Source of the DNA: SXRF01 sp039808985
GTDB taxonomy: Bacteria > Pseudomonadota > Alphaproteobacteria > Rickettsiales > SXRF01
Reading direction: 5' to 3'
NCBI GenBank assembly: GCA_039808985.1
Contig: JBDHUC010000009.1
Location: 1-64,000, forward strand
Length of the DNA: 64,000 nt
The notes under the pieces are model-generated. The model had not been told where the DNA came from and did no database searches. It saw only the letters and a program-made list of their open reading frames with translations. A program made the translations under genes and the position numbers. Positions within the stretch are counted from its first letter, which is position 1, and every line of letters starts with the position of its first letter. Below are positions 52,364 to 60,828 of this stretch, one piece after another.

Positions 52364-52860
52364 ATCCCCACCTTTTTAACTATATTACTAAGCGTGCGCT
52401 GGTGCGCGTGGCAAATGGCTGTTGCCAGCGCATCGGCTGCATCTGCACCCATCGCGTTGCTGGTTGGAAGCAGCGTTTTTACCATCATCGCTACCTGCTC
52501 CTTATCGGCATGCCCAGTACCCACAACGCTTTTTTTTACAAGGTTGGCGCTATATTCAAAAACCGGGATTTTTTCCAGCGAAACCGAAAGAAGTATTGCC
52601 CCCCGCGCCTGCCCCAGCTTCAAGCTGGTAGCGCTATTTTTATTCACGAAAGTTTCTTCCACCGCTACTTCAGAAGGCTTGTGCAAATCAATAACCTGTT
52701 TAAGGCCATCATAAAGCTGACATAAACGCTCGGTCATAGCCTTTTTCGAATCAGTATGAATTATCCCGCAGGAAATAAAAGAAAGCTGGTTTGCGCGTGA
52801 ATTGATAATTCCCCAGCCAGTATGCTGTAAACCTGGGTCGATTCCTAGAATGACTGTCAT
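52360..52860 (-). CDS. ruvC: Crossover junction endodeoxyribonuclease RuvC
   Basis: 166 aa. Catalytic acids in ILGIDPGLQHTGWG, VEETFVNKNS and DAADALATAICHAH. Resolves Holliday junctions. Between yebC and ruvA, the usual order. Confidence 0.97.
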   Translation of the reverse strand: MTVILGIDPGLQHTGWGIINSRANQLSFISCGIIHTDSKKAMTERLCQLYDGLKQVIDLHKPSEVAVEETFVNKNSATSLKLGQARGAILLSVSLEKIPVFEYSANLVKKSVVGTGHADKEQVAMMVKTLLPTSNAMGADAADALATAICHAHQRTLSNIVKKVGI

Positions 52861-52865
52861 ATTGA

Positions 52866-53615
52866 TCAGGCACTTAGTTTTTGCAACACGGACTCAGAAA
52901 TCTCGAAATTGGAAAACACTTCCTGCACATCATCATTATCTTCTAAAACATCAACCAGCTTGAGCATGCTGGCTGCCTGCTCCTCGCTAAGCGGCACTGT
53001 GTTTTTTGGCTGCCAGACCATCTTTGCCGATTCAGGAGAGCCAAATCTCTTTTCAAGCCCCTCACGCAATTGCGCAAATTGCTCCAGCGCACAGGTTATT
53101 ACATGGCTATTTTCATCGGCCTCGCAATTATCAGCACCATACTCTATCGCAGTTTCAAGCATTCCATCAGCAGTGGCAACAGAAAGCGGATAAGTTATGC
53201 GCCCGATATGATCGAACATAAAACTAACACTTCCTGTTTCGCCCATTGCACCGCCGAACTTAGCGAATGCCGCGCGAACTTCCGGAACTGTGCGGTTCTT
53301 GTTATCAGTAAGCGCATTTATAATTACCGCAACACCGCCAGGGCCATAGCCTTCATAGCGTGCTGCTTCAAAATTATCGGTATCGACATTGCCGCTGCCG
53401 CGCTTTATCGCCGCTTCGATGCGGTCACGCGGCATATTTTCCTCACGCGCCCATTGTATAGCAGCACGCAGGCGAGGATTTGAAGCCGGATCAGAACTGC
53501 CAGTTTTGCAAGCGCTTATTATTTCACGCCCGACCTTGGTCAGTATCTTCCCCTTCTTTGCATCCTGCGCCCCTTTACGGCGCATGATATTTTTAAATTG
53601 TGAATGACCAGCCAT
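52866..53615 (-). CDS. yebC: YebC/PmpR-family regulator
   Basis: 249 aa. MAGHSQFKNIMRRKGAQDAKK, NMPRDRIEAAIKRGSG, YEGYGPGGVAVIINALTDN and the C-terminal VDVLEDNDDVQEVFSNFEI are conserved. Regarded as a DNA-binding regulator or a translation factor that relieves polyproline stalls. The last point is of note beside a very proline-rich upstream gene and efp downstream. Confidence 0.95.
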   Translation of the reverse strand: MAGHSQFKNIMRRKGAQDAKKGKILTKVGREIISACKTGSSDPASNPRLRAAIQWAREENMPRDRIEAAIKRGSGNVDTDNFEAARYEGYGPGGVAVIINALTDNKNRTVPEVRAAFAKFGGAMGETGSVSFMFDHIGRITYPLSVATADGMLETAIEYGADNCEADENSHVITCALEQFAQLREGLEKRFGSPESAKMVWQPKNTVPLSEEQAASMLKLVDVLEDNDDVQEVFSNFEISESVLQKLSA

Positions 53616-53626
53616 AAAAGCTTACA

Positions 53627-55114
53627 CTATTTGGATTTCCCGTCATTTATAAAAATATCAACGCGGTTAGGTTCACCGCCAGGGTTTTTACTGCCCTCAG
53701 CCTGAACATTGATATTAAGCTTGTTAACGCCCTTTTCGATAAGGAAAGCACGAACCGCAAGCACACGCGAAAGAGATACGCGCCGCGCCATCGTTGACTG
53801 GTCAGCAGGCTCGCTGGCATAGGCTACAAGAGTCAGATGCTCATCGCTCTTCTTAACACGGTCAGCCAGATTTTTAAGCTCACCCTCAAAAGCAAGCGGC
53901 AAATCAGTTTCGGTTGCTATAAAAGGAATGGTCATTTGCGTTTTACCATTCTGCGTAGCAGCTTTGGCAGGCGCATCCTTATGAGTGTCCGCAGAAGGAG
54001 CCGGAGGCGGCGGTTGCGGAACTTCTTTTTTCACTTCCGGAGCTGCCGGTGGCGGCGCAACCGGAGCTGGCGCTACTGGCTCGGCTGGAACAGCCGCTGG
54101 CGGCGTAGGCACAGCCGCTTCCTTAGGAGAAACCGGCATATTAAGCGCCTTGGCAAACTCATCTTCTGGCGTTGGCGCCGGAGGCATTGGAGTTATAAGC
54201 GCTTTTTGCGGCTCTGTTTTTTCTGGAAGGGCCGCAGTAGGCATAGGAACCGGTTGCGGCACAGGCTCTATCTTAGGAGAGGCCTCAGGAGCTTTGCCTG
54301 GCACCTCCGGTATCTTTGGAGCTGGCGCTGGAGCCGCTGCTTCCGGCATTATAAGCGGAACCTGTGCCGGTTTCTCTGCCGGAACTGGCATAGGAGGAAC
54401 TGACGCAGGAGGAGCCGGAGGAGGTGCTGGCTCAGCCTTAGGCGGCATTGGCAGAGCTGCCGGGGCCGGAACAGGAGCCGGAGGAGGCGTTGGCTCAGCC
54501 TTAGGCGGCATTGGCGGCATAACAGGCGCCGGTGGCACCGGCTCCATCTTAGGGACTACCGGCTCAGCCTTAGGCTCTGGCTTTTTATCTGCTTTTGGTT
54601 CTGGCTTATGTACCGACACTTCTTTTTCTTTAGGAGCTGGCACTGGCTCAGGAGCTGGGGCTGGTTGCAGGTCAGGCGGCAACTGCAAAGGCATTTCCTT
54701 CATTTTAGAAGAAGGTATGGCAAGCGGTGTCGCTTCACCTTTGGCAACTGCGGCTTTTTCTTTCGCGGTCAACTTTAATTTATGGGTAGCGACAGGTTTT
54801 GCTGCACCGGCCTCTAAATCAACTTTATTTGGTTCAGTTTTTTTAGGCTCGGAAGCTTTCTTCGCAACCGCTTTTTTAGAAGGCTTAACATGCTTAAGAG
54901 GCTCGGATGGCTGGGTGGAAAACGGCGAAGCGCCAGGAGGCTGCATATTTACATCCTGCGACAGGAATTTATCAAGCACCTCAAAATGAATTTCAACAGT
55001 GGGGAGTTGCTCAGGCTCGGCCATTGCCTGTGGCGCCAAAAGCGCAGTAATTGCAAGGCCGGAAACTGTCCATGAAAATTTTTTGAGGTTCGAAATTCGA
55101 GACTTATAAGACAT
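53627..55114 (-). CDS. Proline-rich envelope protein with C-terminal OmpA-like domain
   Basis: 495 aa. A signal peptide (cleavage around PQAMA, residues 27-32) is followed by a 330-residue region of Pro/Ala/Glu/Lys, with repeats such as MPPKAEPAPPPAP, and an OmpA-like peptidoglycan-binding end (LKNLADRVKKSDEHLTLVAYAS, ARRVSLSRVLAVRAFLIEKG, NRVDIFI). The rod-like stretch could span the periplasm. The first residues SYKSRISNLKK are coded by CTCGAATTTCGAAC, close to a dispersed repeat. The polyproline runs would need EF-P. Confidence 0.8.
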   Translation of the reverse strand: MSYKSRISNLKKFSWTVSGLAITALLAPQAMAEPEQLPTVEIHFEVLDKFLSQDVNMQPPGASPFSTQPSEPLKHVKPSKKAVAKKASEPKKTEPNKVDLEAGAAKPVATHKLKLTAKEKAAVAKGEATPLAIPSSKMKEMPLQLPPDLQPAPAPEPVPAPKEKEVSVHKPEPKADKKPEPKAEPVVPKMEPVPPAPVMPPMPPKAEPTPPPAPVPAPAALPMPPKAEPAPPPAPPASVPPMPVPAEKPAQVPLIMPEAAAPAPAPKIPEVPGKAPEASPKIEPVPQPVPMPTAALPEKTEPQKALITPMPPAPTPEDEFAKALNMPVSPKEAAVPTPPAAVPAEPVAPAPVAPPPAAPEVKKEVPQPPPPAPSADTHKDAPAKAATQNGKTQMTIPFIATETDLPLAFEGELKNLADRVKKSDEHLTLVAYASEPADQSTMARRVSLSRVLAVRAFLIEKGVNKLNINVQAEGSKNPGGEPNRVDIFINDGKSK

Positions 55115-55210
55115 AAAATTCCTTCATTCTTAATGCGATGGAGCTGACAGAGTAAGGTAAAATCCCATTTAATCAACTAAAATCAAACAGGCAATATAAA
55201 TCATTAAATT

Positions 55211-55984
55211 TCAGGCCGCTAAACGCTGTACTGAGTCATACAAAATACGGTTACTGGCAAGCACAGACGAAGAATAAATGCTGGCTGGTTTTCCATCAAT
55301 CGTTGTGAATATACCACCGGCTTCCTGCACCAGAAGCATGCCAACCGCTATGTCCCATGGATGAATGGAATGATACCAGCAGGCATCAATGCGCCCGGCA
55401 GCAAGGTAAGCAAGGTCAAGCGCTGACGCACCGAAATAACGAACTATAGCCCCGCTTTTAGCAACTTTCTCATTGGCTGAAATAGCATCACGCGGACTGC
55501 CAGTGACCATCATCGCTTCTTCAAAATTATCGCGCGAGGAAACCGTGAGCTTGCGGCTATTAACTTGCGCGCCCTTGCCTTTTTCAGCAGTGAATAATTC
55601 ATTATGGCTTGGGTCAAAAATCACCCCGGCTACTATTTCGCTCTCGCCATTTGCGCCACGTTTTTCAAGCCCTATGGAAATGCAGAAATAAGGAATGGCA
55701 TGGATAAAATTGCTGGTCCCATCCAGCGGATCGATTATCCAGCGATAGGTAGGGTCCTTGCCTGCAACCTCGCCGCCCTCTTCCATCAGGAAACCAAAGC
55801 CGGGACGCGCCGCCAATAATTCCTTCTGCAGGAGTTTTTCCGTACGGACGTCAGATTTTGTGACAAAGTTTGAAGCGCCCTTGCGCGAAATATGCAACTG
55901 GTCAACCTCGCCAAAATCACGCATCAGCCCCTTCCCGGCTTTAATAGCCGCTGCTGACATAACGTTTATGAGAGGTGACTGCAT
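55211..55984 (-). CDS. suhB: Inositol monophosphatase family protein
   Basis: 257 aa. Metal-binding motifs FLMEEGGEVAG (Glu), WIIDPLDGTSNF (DPLDGT) and HPWDIAVGMLLVQEAGG. Li+-sensitive phosphatase fold; SuhB members also help rRNA antitermination. Stop overlaps nothing; efp ends one base upstream, so it is co-transcribed with efp and thiE. Confidence 0.9.
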   Translation of the reverse strand: MQSPLINVMSAAAIKAGKGLMRDFGEVDQLHISRKGASNFVTKSDVRTEKLLQKELLAARPGFGFLMEEGGEVAGKDPTYRWIIDPLDGTSNFIHAIPYFCISIGLEKRGANGESEIVAGVIFDPSHNELFTAEKGKGAQVNSRKLTVSSRDNFEEAMMVTGSPRDAISANEKVAKSGAIVRYFGASALDLAYLAAGRIDACWYHSIHPWDIAVGMLLVQEAGGIFTTIDGKPASIYSSSVLASNRILYDSVQRLAA

Positions 55985-56554
55985 CTAGCTTGCCTTTGCG
56001 CGTTCTATATATTCCAGAGTTTCAGTATCAACAACTATGGTTTCGCCAGCAGGAATAAATGGTGGCACCATAACACGCACCCCATTTTCCAGCACCGCAG
56101 GTTTATATGATGACGAAACCGTCTGGCCTTTAACCACAGGATCCGCCTCAACGATTTTTACTGCAACCTTAGGCGGGAGTTTTATTGAAAGTGGGCGGCC
56201 TTCATAGGTTTCCACCGCAACTGTCATTCCGTCCTGCAGGAACGCAGCCGCATCACCCAGAAAATCCTTCTGTATGGTGAACTGCTCATAGCTTTCATTA
56301 TCCATGAAAGTAAGCTCATCGCCATCAGCAAACAGGAAGTTGCAGGTACGCGAATCCAGCGAAACGCGCTCGATCTTTTCAGCCGAGGAAAAACGCGGTG
56401 TGTTTTTAGTGCCGGTTTTTATATCTTTAAGCTCAACCTGGTTGAACGAACGCAAATTTCCGGGCGTGCGTATCTCATGCTTCACCACCAGCCATAATTT
56501 ATCCTGCCATTCGATCACCATGCCCATACGTACGGCACTTCCGTCAATTTTCAT
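55985..56554 (-). CDS. efp: Elongation factor P
   Basis: 189 aa, three beta-barrel domains. The tip loop reads RTPGNLRSF, so the residue that is lysine in KPGKG-type EF-P is Asn33. The lysine that EpmA modifies is therefore absent, and Arg35 sits near the tip. The rest is typical (FMDNESYEQFTIQKDFLGD, VKGQTVSSSYKPAVLENG). Relieves ribosome stalling at polyproline. Overlaps thiE by 4 nt. Confidence 0.95.
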   Translation of the reverse strand: MKIDGSAVRMGMVIEWQDKLWLVVKHEIRTPGNLRSFNQVELKDIKTGTKNTPRFSSAEKIERVSLDSRTCNFLFADGDELTFMDNESYEQFTIQKDFLGDAAAFLQDGMTVAVETYEGRPLSIKLPPKVAVKIVEADPVVKGQTVSSSYKPAVLENGVRVMVPPFIPAGETIVVDTETLEYIERAKAS

Positions 56555-57318
56555 AAACTCCCCGCTTCTTTTATAGCTTTATTAAATTCCTCAACTGCCT
56601 TTTTTGGTGACTCAGGATGGTTCCACACTGCGGTTATGGCCGCTATGAAATCCGCCCCCGCGCGCACCAGCGGCAAACAATTCAGCGGGTTAATACCACC
56701 AATAGCGACACAGGGCAAGACCATATATGTCTGCCACCAGTTTAATATATCCGGGTCAGGCGTCCCATACTTCGCCAGCGCCTCGGCGCTTTTGCTGGTG
56801 GTGGGATAGAACGCGCCAAACGCCACGTAATCCGCCCCCTCCTCGCCTGCAACCATGGCAAGATGGCGTGAATCATGACAGGAAACACCGATTACCGCAT
56901 CATTGCCTATGAGTTTACGTATTTGCGCTAATGTCTTTTCCTTCTCCCTTTTAGGGAGAAGGTCAGGATGAGGGGTTTCCATGCTTGATTTAACACTCAC
57001 CCCACCCTCTCCCTGAGATGGATAGGGGGAAGAAAGAAAATCATCCTGCCCCAGATGCACTCCGTCTGCCCCGCATTTTTTGGCAAGCTCAGGGCTGTCA
57101 TTTAAAATAAAAGCGGCTCCATGCTCGTGGCAGATAGGAATAAGCGCTTCTGCGGCACGGAGAATTTCATCGTCGCTGGAATTTTTAAGGCGCAGTTGAA
57201 ACGACCCCACATCCCCGCCTTCAAAAGCATTTTTTAACTGTTCGCTGAATTTAGTTAAATCAATAACTGGCGGACTTATGAGATATAGGCGGCAGGTTTG
57301 CTGATATACATTATCCAT
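56551..57318 (-). CDS. thiE: Thiamine-phosphate synthase, with an in-frame repeat insertion
   Basis: 255 aa versus about 210 for the family. RLYLISPP start, FQLRLKN, HEHGAAFILNDSPELAKKCGADGVHLGQDD, IGVSCHDSRHLAMVAGEEGADYVAFGAFYPTTSK and CVAIGGINPLN are ThiE. Residues about 96-126 (YPSQGEGGVSV to LLPKREKEK) come from a palindromic element and extend a surface loop after the HLGQDD strand. Joins HMP-PP and thiazole phosphate to make TMP. Starts the thiE-efp-suhB operon. Confidence 0.93.
   Translation of the reverse strand: MDNVYQQTCRLYLISPPVIDLTKFSEQLKNAFEGGDVGSFQLRLKNSSDDEILRAAEALIPICHEHGAAFILNDSPELAKKCGADGVHLGQDDFLSSPYPSQGEGGVSVKSSMETPHPDLLPKREKEKTLAQIRKLIGNDAVIGVSCHDSRHLAMVAGEEGADYVAFGAFYPTTSKSAEALAKYGTPDPDILNWWQTYMVLPCVAIGGINPLNCLPLVRAGADFIAAITAVWNHPESPKKAVEEFNKAIKEAGSL
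56941..57032. repeat. Palindromic element inside thiE
   Basis: CTTCTCCCTTTTAGGGAGAA hairpin at one end, GGGTGAG-type inner complement, and ACCCTCTCCCTGAGATGG hairpin at the other. This is the CCTCTCCC/GGGAGAGG repeat type found in many proteobacteria. 92 nt, translated without a stop. Confidence 0.8.
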
Positions 57319-57324
57319 TTTTAT

Positions 57325-57969
57325 TTAGCGCCTATGGCTATTAATATCAATCTGCGACACTCCCAACGGCCTTGCCCCCATCATATTGGCTTTTAGATAT
57401 ATTTTGGGATTTTCCGTTTCCAGCAATCCATCACTTTGCATAGTCTGTATAACATCCCTGCCATTCTTCTTTTTTGCCACCCTTGCAACATAACTACTTA
57501 TAGAATTATCCTGATACATTTCCCGCCAGCATTGTATAAAATCATTAACCATAGGCTTTAAAACAATTACAGCTTTCTTTATTTGTTCACCATCTAAACT
57601 TTTAGACATATTCCTGCGCTTTTCCAGATTTAATGGCCGCGCAAAACTCTTGTCTTTTTTATAATGTTCGACCAATTCAAATCTGGTTTCGTATCCATTT
57701 TTTTTATCAAAAACATGCACATGGCATGGGCCATGCTCATTAACCCTAAAGGATTCAGAAGCAGGGGCACCATAATTATCAGTTGGTATGTTTTTCTCGT
57801 TCAATACCCTGACAGGGCCATACATAACAATATTAAAGCCACCAGCCTCCGCCTCCCAACCACGCGCGGTCCTTACTAGCTGTGTATTATTACTGCCGCC
57901 ATCACGGATTGCGCGTACTTCATTGAGTAGCTCTTTTTCGCCTTTAACATTACCGCCGGAGAACACCAC
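57325..57969 (-). CDS. Chimeric hypothetical protein starting with a copied fba segment
   Basis: 214 aa, GTG start. Residues 1-26 (VVFSGGNVKGEKELLNEVRA) are a near-copy of the fructose-bisphosphate aldolase C-terminal segment at 58428-58502 (70 of 75 nt identical by hand). Residues after 30 have no relation to fba: FNIVMYGPVRVLNE, GPCHVHVFDKKNGYETRFELVEH (a DUF4160-like HVHV pattern) and a basic C-terminus. It follows the BrnA-like antitoxin gene by 8 nt. It may be a TA-linked protein with a borrowed start, or the real start may be internal. Function unknown. Confidence 0.55.
   Translation of the reverse strand: MVFSGGNVKGEKELLNEVRAIRDGGSNNTQLVRTARGWEAEAGGFNIVMYGPVRVLNEKNIPTDNYGAPASESFRVNEHGPCHVHVFDKKNGYETRFELVEHYKKDKSFARPLNLEKRRNMSKSLDGEQIKKAVIVLKPMVNDFIQCWREMYQDNSISSYVARVAKKKNGRDVIQTMQSDGLLETENPKIYLKANMMGARPLGVSQIDINSHRR
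57895..57969. repeat. Partial duplication of the fba 3' region
   Basis: 75 nt matching fba 58428-58502 with five mismatches. Same orientation, 533 bp apart, flanking the BrnA-like gene. Confidence 0.85.
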
Positions 57970-57977
57970 AACTAAAC

Positions 57978-58271
57978 CTATTGCAGATCATGCGATAAAA
58001 TATAATGGCGAAGAACGTGATTTACGCTGGCCTGGTAATTTTTTGAATGACCCTTGAACCAGTCCACAACTTCAGAATCAATAGATATTTCAAGCTTTCT
58101 CTTGGATTTTTTACCATTGCATAAAGCATCCATTTTCCTTGCCCAATCCGAATCAGTAATCGGTGGCATTTTTACGGCTTTCTTAAGAAACTTTTTGGTC
58201 AAAGCAGGCGCGTCATCAGAACTATCCCAATTAGTGTTCCGCACATATTTCTTTGTAGTTGTCTTTTTCAT
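57978..58271 (-). CDS. BrnA/DUF4415-type antitoxin-like protein
   Basis: 97 aa. KLEISIDSEVVDWFKGHSKNYQASVNHVLRHYI is the RHH C-terminus of BrnA/DUF4415 antitoxins. The N-terminus is basic. No BrnT toxin follows; instead the chimeric protein gene does. Could be an orphan or a pair with an unusual partner. Confidence 0.75.
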   Translation of the reverse strand: MKKTTTKKYVRNTNWDSSDDAPALTKKFLKKAVKMPPITDSDWARKMDALCNGKKSKRKLEISIDSEVVDWFKGHSKNYQASVNHVLRHYILSHDLQ

Positions 58272-58325
58272 TTTTCCTAGCCTTTCTCACGGATATAAGG
58301 CGTAATCCCACTCAAATTCCACCGG

Positions 58326-59255
58326 TTAAAATTCACCTTTATAAATCTTGATTATGTTATCAAGCAGCGCCAGGGCTTCAGCACGTGGGCGCTGGAAGCA
58401 GTTACGCCCAACTATAGAACCATTGCCGCCGCCATCACGGATTGCGCGGACTTCATCGAGCAGATCTTTTTCGCCTTTAACATTACCGCCGGAAAACACC
58501 ACCAGCCTGCGCCCTGCGAAACATGCTTCGCGGATATGGGCGATGCGCTCTGCCATGGTTTTAATCGCGATCTTTTCGGACTCGTAAACCTTCTTGGCTT
58601 CCGCCTGCTCAAGATGCGCGGTAGGCGGCTTTACCTTGATTATATGCGCGCCAAGGAGCGCCGCCACATGCGCGGCATATGCCGAAGTATCCATACCGGT
58701 TTCGCCGTCCTTGCTGATGTCCTCACCACGCACATATGACCAGATAACAACAGCAAGCCCATAAGCTTTCGCCTCTTCCGCCATGTCGCGGATTTCTTCC
58801 ATAAGGTCGAACATGTCGTGCGAACCGGGATAGATGGTAAAGCCGATAGCCGAGCAGCCAAGGCGCAGCGCATCAGCAACCGAGCTGGTAACAGCCTGGT
58901 TAGGAGCCGCTGATTTTGGCACAAAGCTGTTAGAGCTGTTTACTTTAAGGATAAGCGGAATCTGTCCGGCAAAACTATCTGCGCCTGCTTCCAGCATCCC
59001 AAGAGGCGCGGCATAGGCAGAAAGCCCGGCATCCACCGCAAGCTGGAAATGATAATGCGGATCGTAAGCATCCGGGTTTTTGGCAAAACTGCGCGCCGGA
59101 CCATGCTCAAACCCTTGATCCACCGGGAGTATGACCAGTTTACCGGTTCCGCCCAGACGCCCCTGCATCAATATGCGCGAAAGATTGGCCTTGGTTCCAG
59201 GATTATCGCTTTCGTAATTGCTCAGGATCTTTTTTACTTTTGCTGTCATTTTCAT
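58326..59255 (-). CDS. fbaB: Fructose-bisphosphate aldolase class I (DhnA type)
   Basis: 309 aa. LVILPVDQGFEHGPARSF, GCSAIGFTIYPGSHDMFD, and the Schiff-base region ADLL-type GAHIIKVKPPTAH with the catalytic lysine, then VVFSGGNVKGEKDLLDEVRA phosphate-binding loop. Cleaves FBP in glycolysis or gluconeogenesis. The only aldolase in the tkt-gap-pgk-fba block. Its 3' end has been partly duplicated downstream. Confidence 0.93.
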   Translation of the reverse strand: MKMTAKVKKILSNYESDNPGTKANLSRILMQGRLGGTGKLVILPVDQGFEHGPARSFAKNPDAYDPHYHFQLAVDAGLSAYAAPLGMLEAGADSFAGQIPLILKVNSSNSFVPKSAAPNQAVTSSVADALRLGCSAIGFTIYPGSHDMFDLMEEIRDMAEEAKAYGLAVVIWSYVRGEDISKDGETGMDTSAYAAHVAALLGAHIIKVKPPTAHLEQAEAKKVYESEKIAIKTMAERIAHIREACFAGRRLVVFSGGNVKGEKDLLDEVRAIRDGGGNGSIVGRNCFQRPRAEALALLDNIIKIYKGEF

Positions 59256-59299
59256 ATTTTCTGCCTTTTTTAAAATTTAAGTGGCAGGAGAATACAGAT

Positions 59300-59626
59300 T
59301 TATTCAGCAGTTTCAATAAAATTCACCCCATATTGCCGGGCAATTGACTTAAGTTTAGCACGAATCTCAGGATGTGCGCTGCTTTTGATGGTTTTATGCC
59401 CATCCTGCATCGCGCCTATCACCTCTGCCCCCGCATCCCCGCAATCAAAGATAAATTCAGCCTTTACAGACGGATAAGCCGCCTGCGCTTTTTTGAATAT
59501 ATCCAGAACATACAGGCTTCCGGCATAATAGATAGCATCCGGTGTTGTTTGCAGCACAATTGATTCGCCGTTTTTATCAGCTATTTCCATAGCTTCCATA
59601 GCCTGAGCAAGGGTATTTATAATCAT
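59300..59626 (-). CDS. Small conserved protein, DsrE-like fold possible
   Basis: 108 aa. Alternating pattern: ESIVLQTTPDAIYYAGSLYVLDIFK, KAEFIFDCGDAGAEVIGAMQDGHKTI and a final KLKSIARQYGVNFI. One Cys (FDCGD). Overlaps the pgk stop by 4 nt and lies between pgk and fba, so it may be linked with glycolysis. No firm family. Confidence 0.6.
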   Translation of the reverse strand: MIINTLAQAMEAMEIADKNGESIVLQTTPDAIYYAGSLYVLDIFKKAQAAYPSVKAEFIFDCGDAGAEVIGAMQDGHKTIKSSAHPEIRAKLKSIARQYGVNFIETAE

Positions 59627-60828
59627 GCGGCTTTCAAAAGGGCAACGACCCCCGGAAGGGTTTTACCCTCCAGCCACTCAAGGAATGCGCCACCTGCCGT
59701 CGAGAAATAGCTAAAACTATCCATGACCCCGGAATGCATGAGCGCCGAAACCGTATCCCCCCCCCCGGCAATGCTCTTGCATTTGCCTGATGATGTCAGC
59801 GCCGCTATAGAACGGGCGATGCTTACTGTGCTCGTGTCAAACGGGCTGGTTTCAAACGCGCCAACCGGCCCGTTCCAGACTATGGTTTTGCACTCGCGAA
59901 GCTCATCAACAAACAGGCGCACCGATTCGGGACCGATGTCAACCGCAGTGAGTTCATCCGGTATCGCATCCACCGGAACTACGCGGTTAGGCGCATGGAG
60001 CGCGAATTTTTTTGCAACCATCAAATCAACCGGGAGAACGATCTTACAATTATTTTTCTCGGCATTTTTAAGCAGCGACAATGCCGTTTTTTTCATGCCC
60101 GATTCACACAGCGACTTGCCGATACTGTAGCCCTGCGCCTGCAAAAACACATTGGCCATCGCCCCGCCTATAAGTATCTTATCCATCGTTTTGCTCAGGT
60201 TTTCCAGCAGGTCGAGCTTGGTGGAAACCTTGGAGCCGCCAACAATGGCAGCAATAGGTTTTTGCGCTTTTGCAAACATGGTATCAAGCGCTTCCAGCTC
60301 CTGCTCCATCAAACTTCCGGCAACGGTGGGCAGGAGTTTTGCCAGCCCGACTATAGAAGCATGGGCGCGGTGCGAAGCTGAAAAAGCGTCATTGATAAAA
60401 ACATCGCCAAGCGATGCCAGCTCACGTGCAAAATTATCATCACCCGCCTCTTCCTGAGGATGGAAACGCAGATTCTCAAGCAATAATATTTCGCCCTTGC
60501 CAAGGCGGTTCACGGCCTCACGCGCCGCCGTTCCCACGCAATCCACCCCGAATTTAACTTCCTTGCCACCAAGCGCATCCGACACCGCATCCACCAGAGG
60601 CGCAAGCGACATTGAAGGCACGAATTTTCCCTTCGGGCGGTCAAAATGCGAAAGCAGAATAATGCGGCAGTTTTTTTTCAGGAGATACTCAAGTGTTGGC
60701 AGAAGCCTGAGTATACGGGTATTGTCAGTTACCTTGCCGCCCTGCATCGGCACGTTCAGGTCAACGCGTACTAAAACAGTTTTACCTTGCAGTTCAATGC
60801 TACCCAGCGAGCTTAATCCGGCAACCAT
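59623..60828 (-). CDS. pgk: Phosphoglycerate kinase
   Basis: 401 aa. VLVRVDLNVPMQGGKVTDNTR, LLSHFDRPKGK, the hinge area and the ATP-binding GGGDTVSALMHSG near the end. Start at 60828 shares one base with the gap stop; an upstream in-frame ATG at 60882 lies inside gap and is rejected. Transfers phosphate from 1,3-BPG to ADP. Confidence 0.97.
   Translation of the reverse strand: MVAGLSSLGSIELQGKTVLVRVDLNVPMQGGKVTDNTRILRLLPTLEYLLKKNCRIILLSHFDRPKGKFVPSMSLAPLVDAVSDALGGKEVKFGVDCVGTAAREAVNRLGKGEILLLENLRFHPQEEAGDDNFARELASLGDVFINDAFSASHRAHASIVGLAKLLPTVAGSLMEQELEALDTMFAKAQKPIAAIVGGSKVSTKLDLLENLSKTMDKILIGGAMANVFLQAQGYSIGKSLCESGMKKTALSLLKNAEKNNCKIVLPVDLMVAKKFALHAPNRVVPVDAIPDELTAVDIGPESVRLFVDELRECKTIVWNGPVGAFETSPFDTSTVSIARSIAALTSSGKCKSIAGGGDTVSALMHSGVMDSFSYFSTAGGAFLEWLEGKTLPGVVALLKAA

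Noticed and set aside
57319..57324. TPP riboswitch ahead of thiE
   Set aside because: Only 6 bp separate thiE from the upstream gene, no room for an aptamer; no THI-box sequence seen further upstream.
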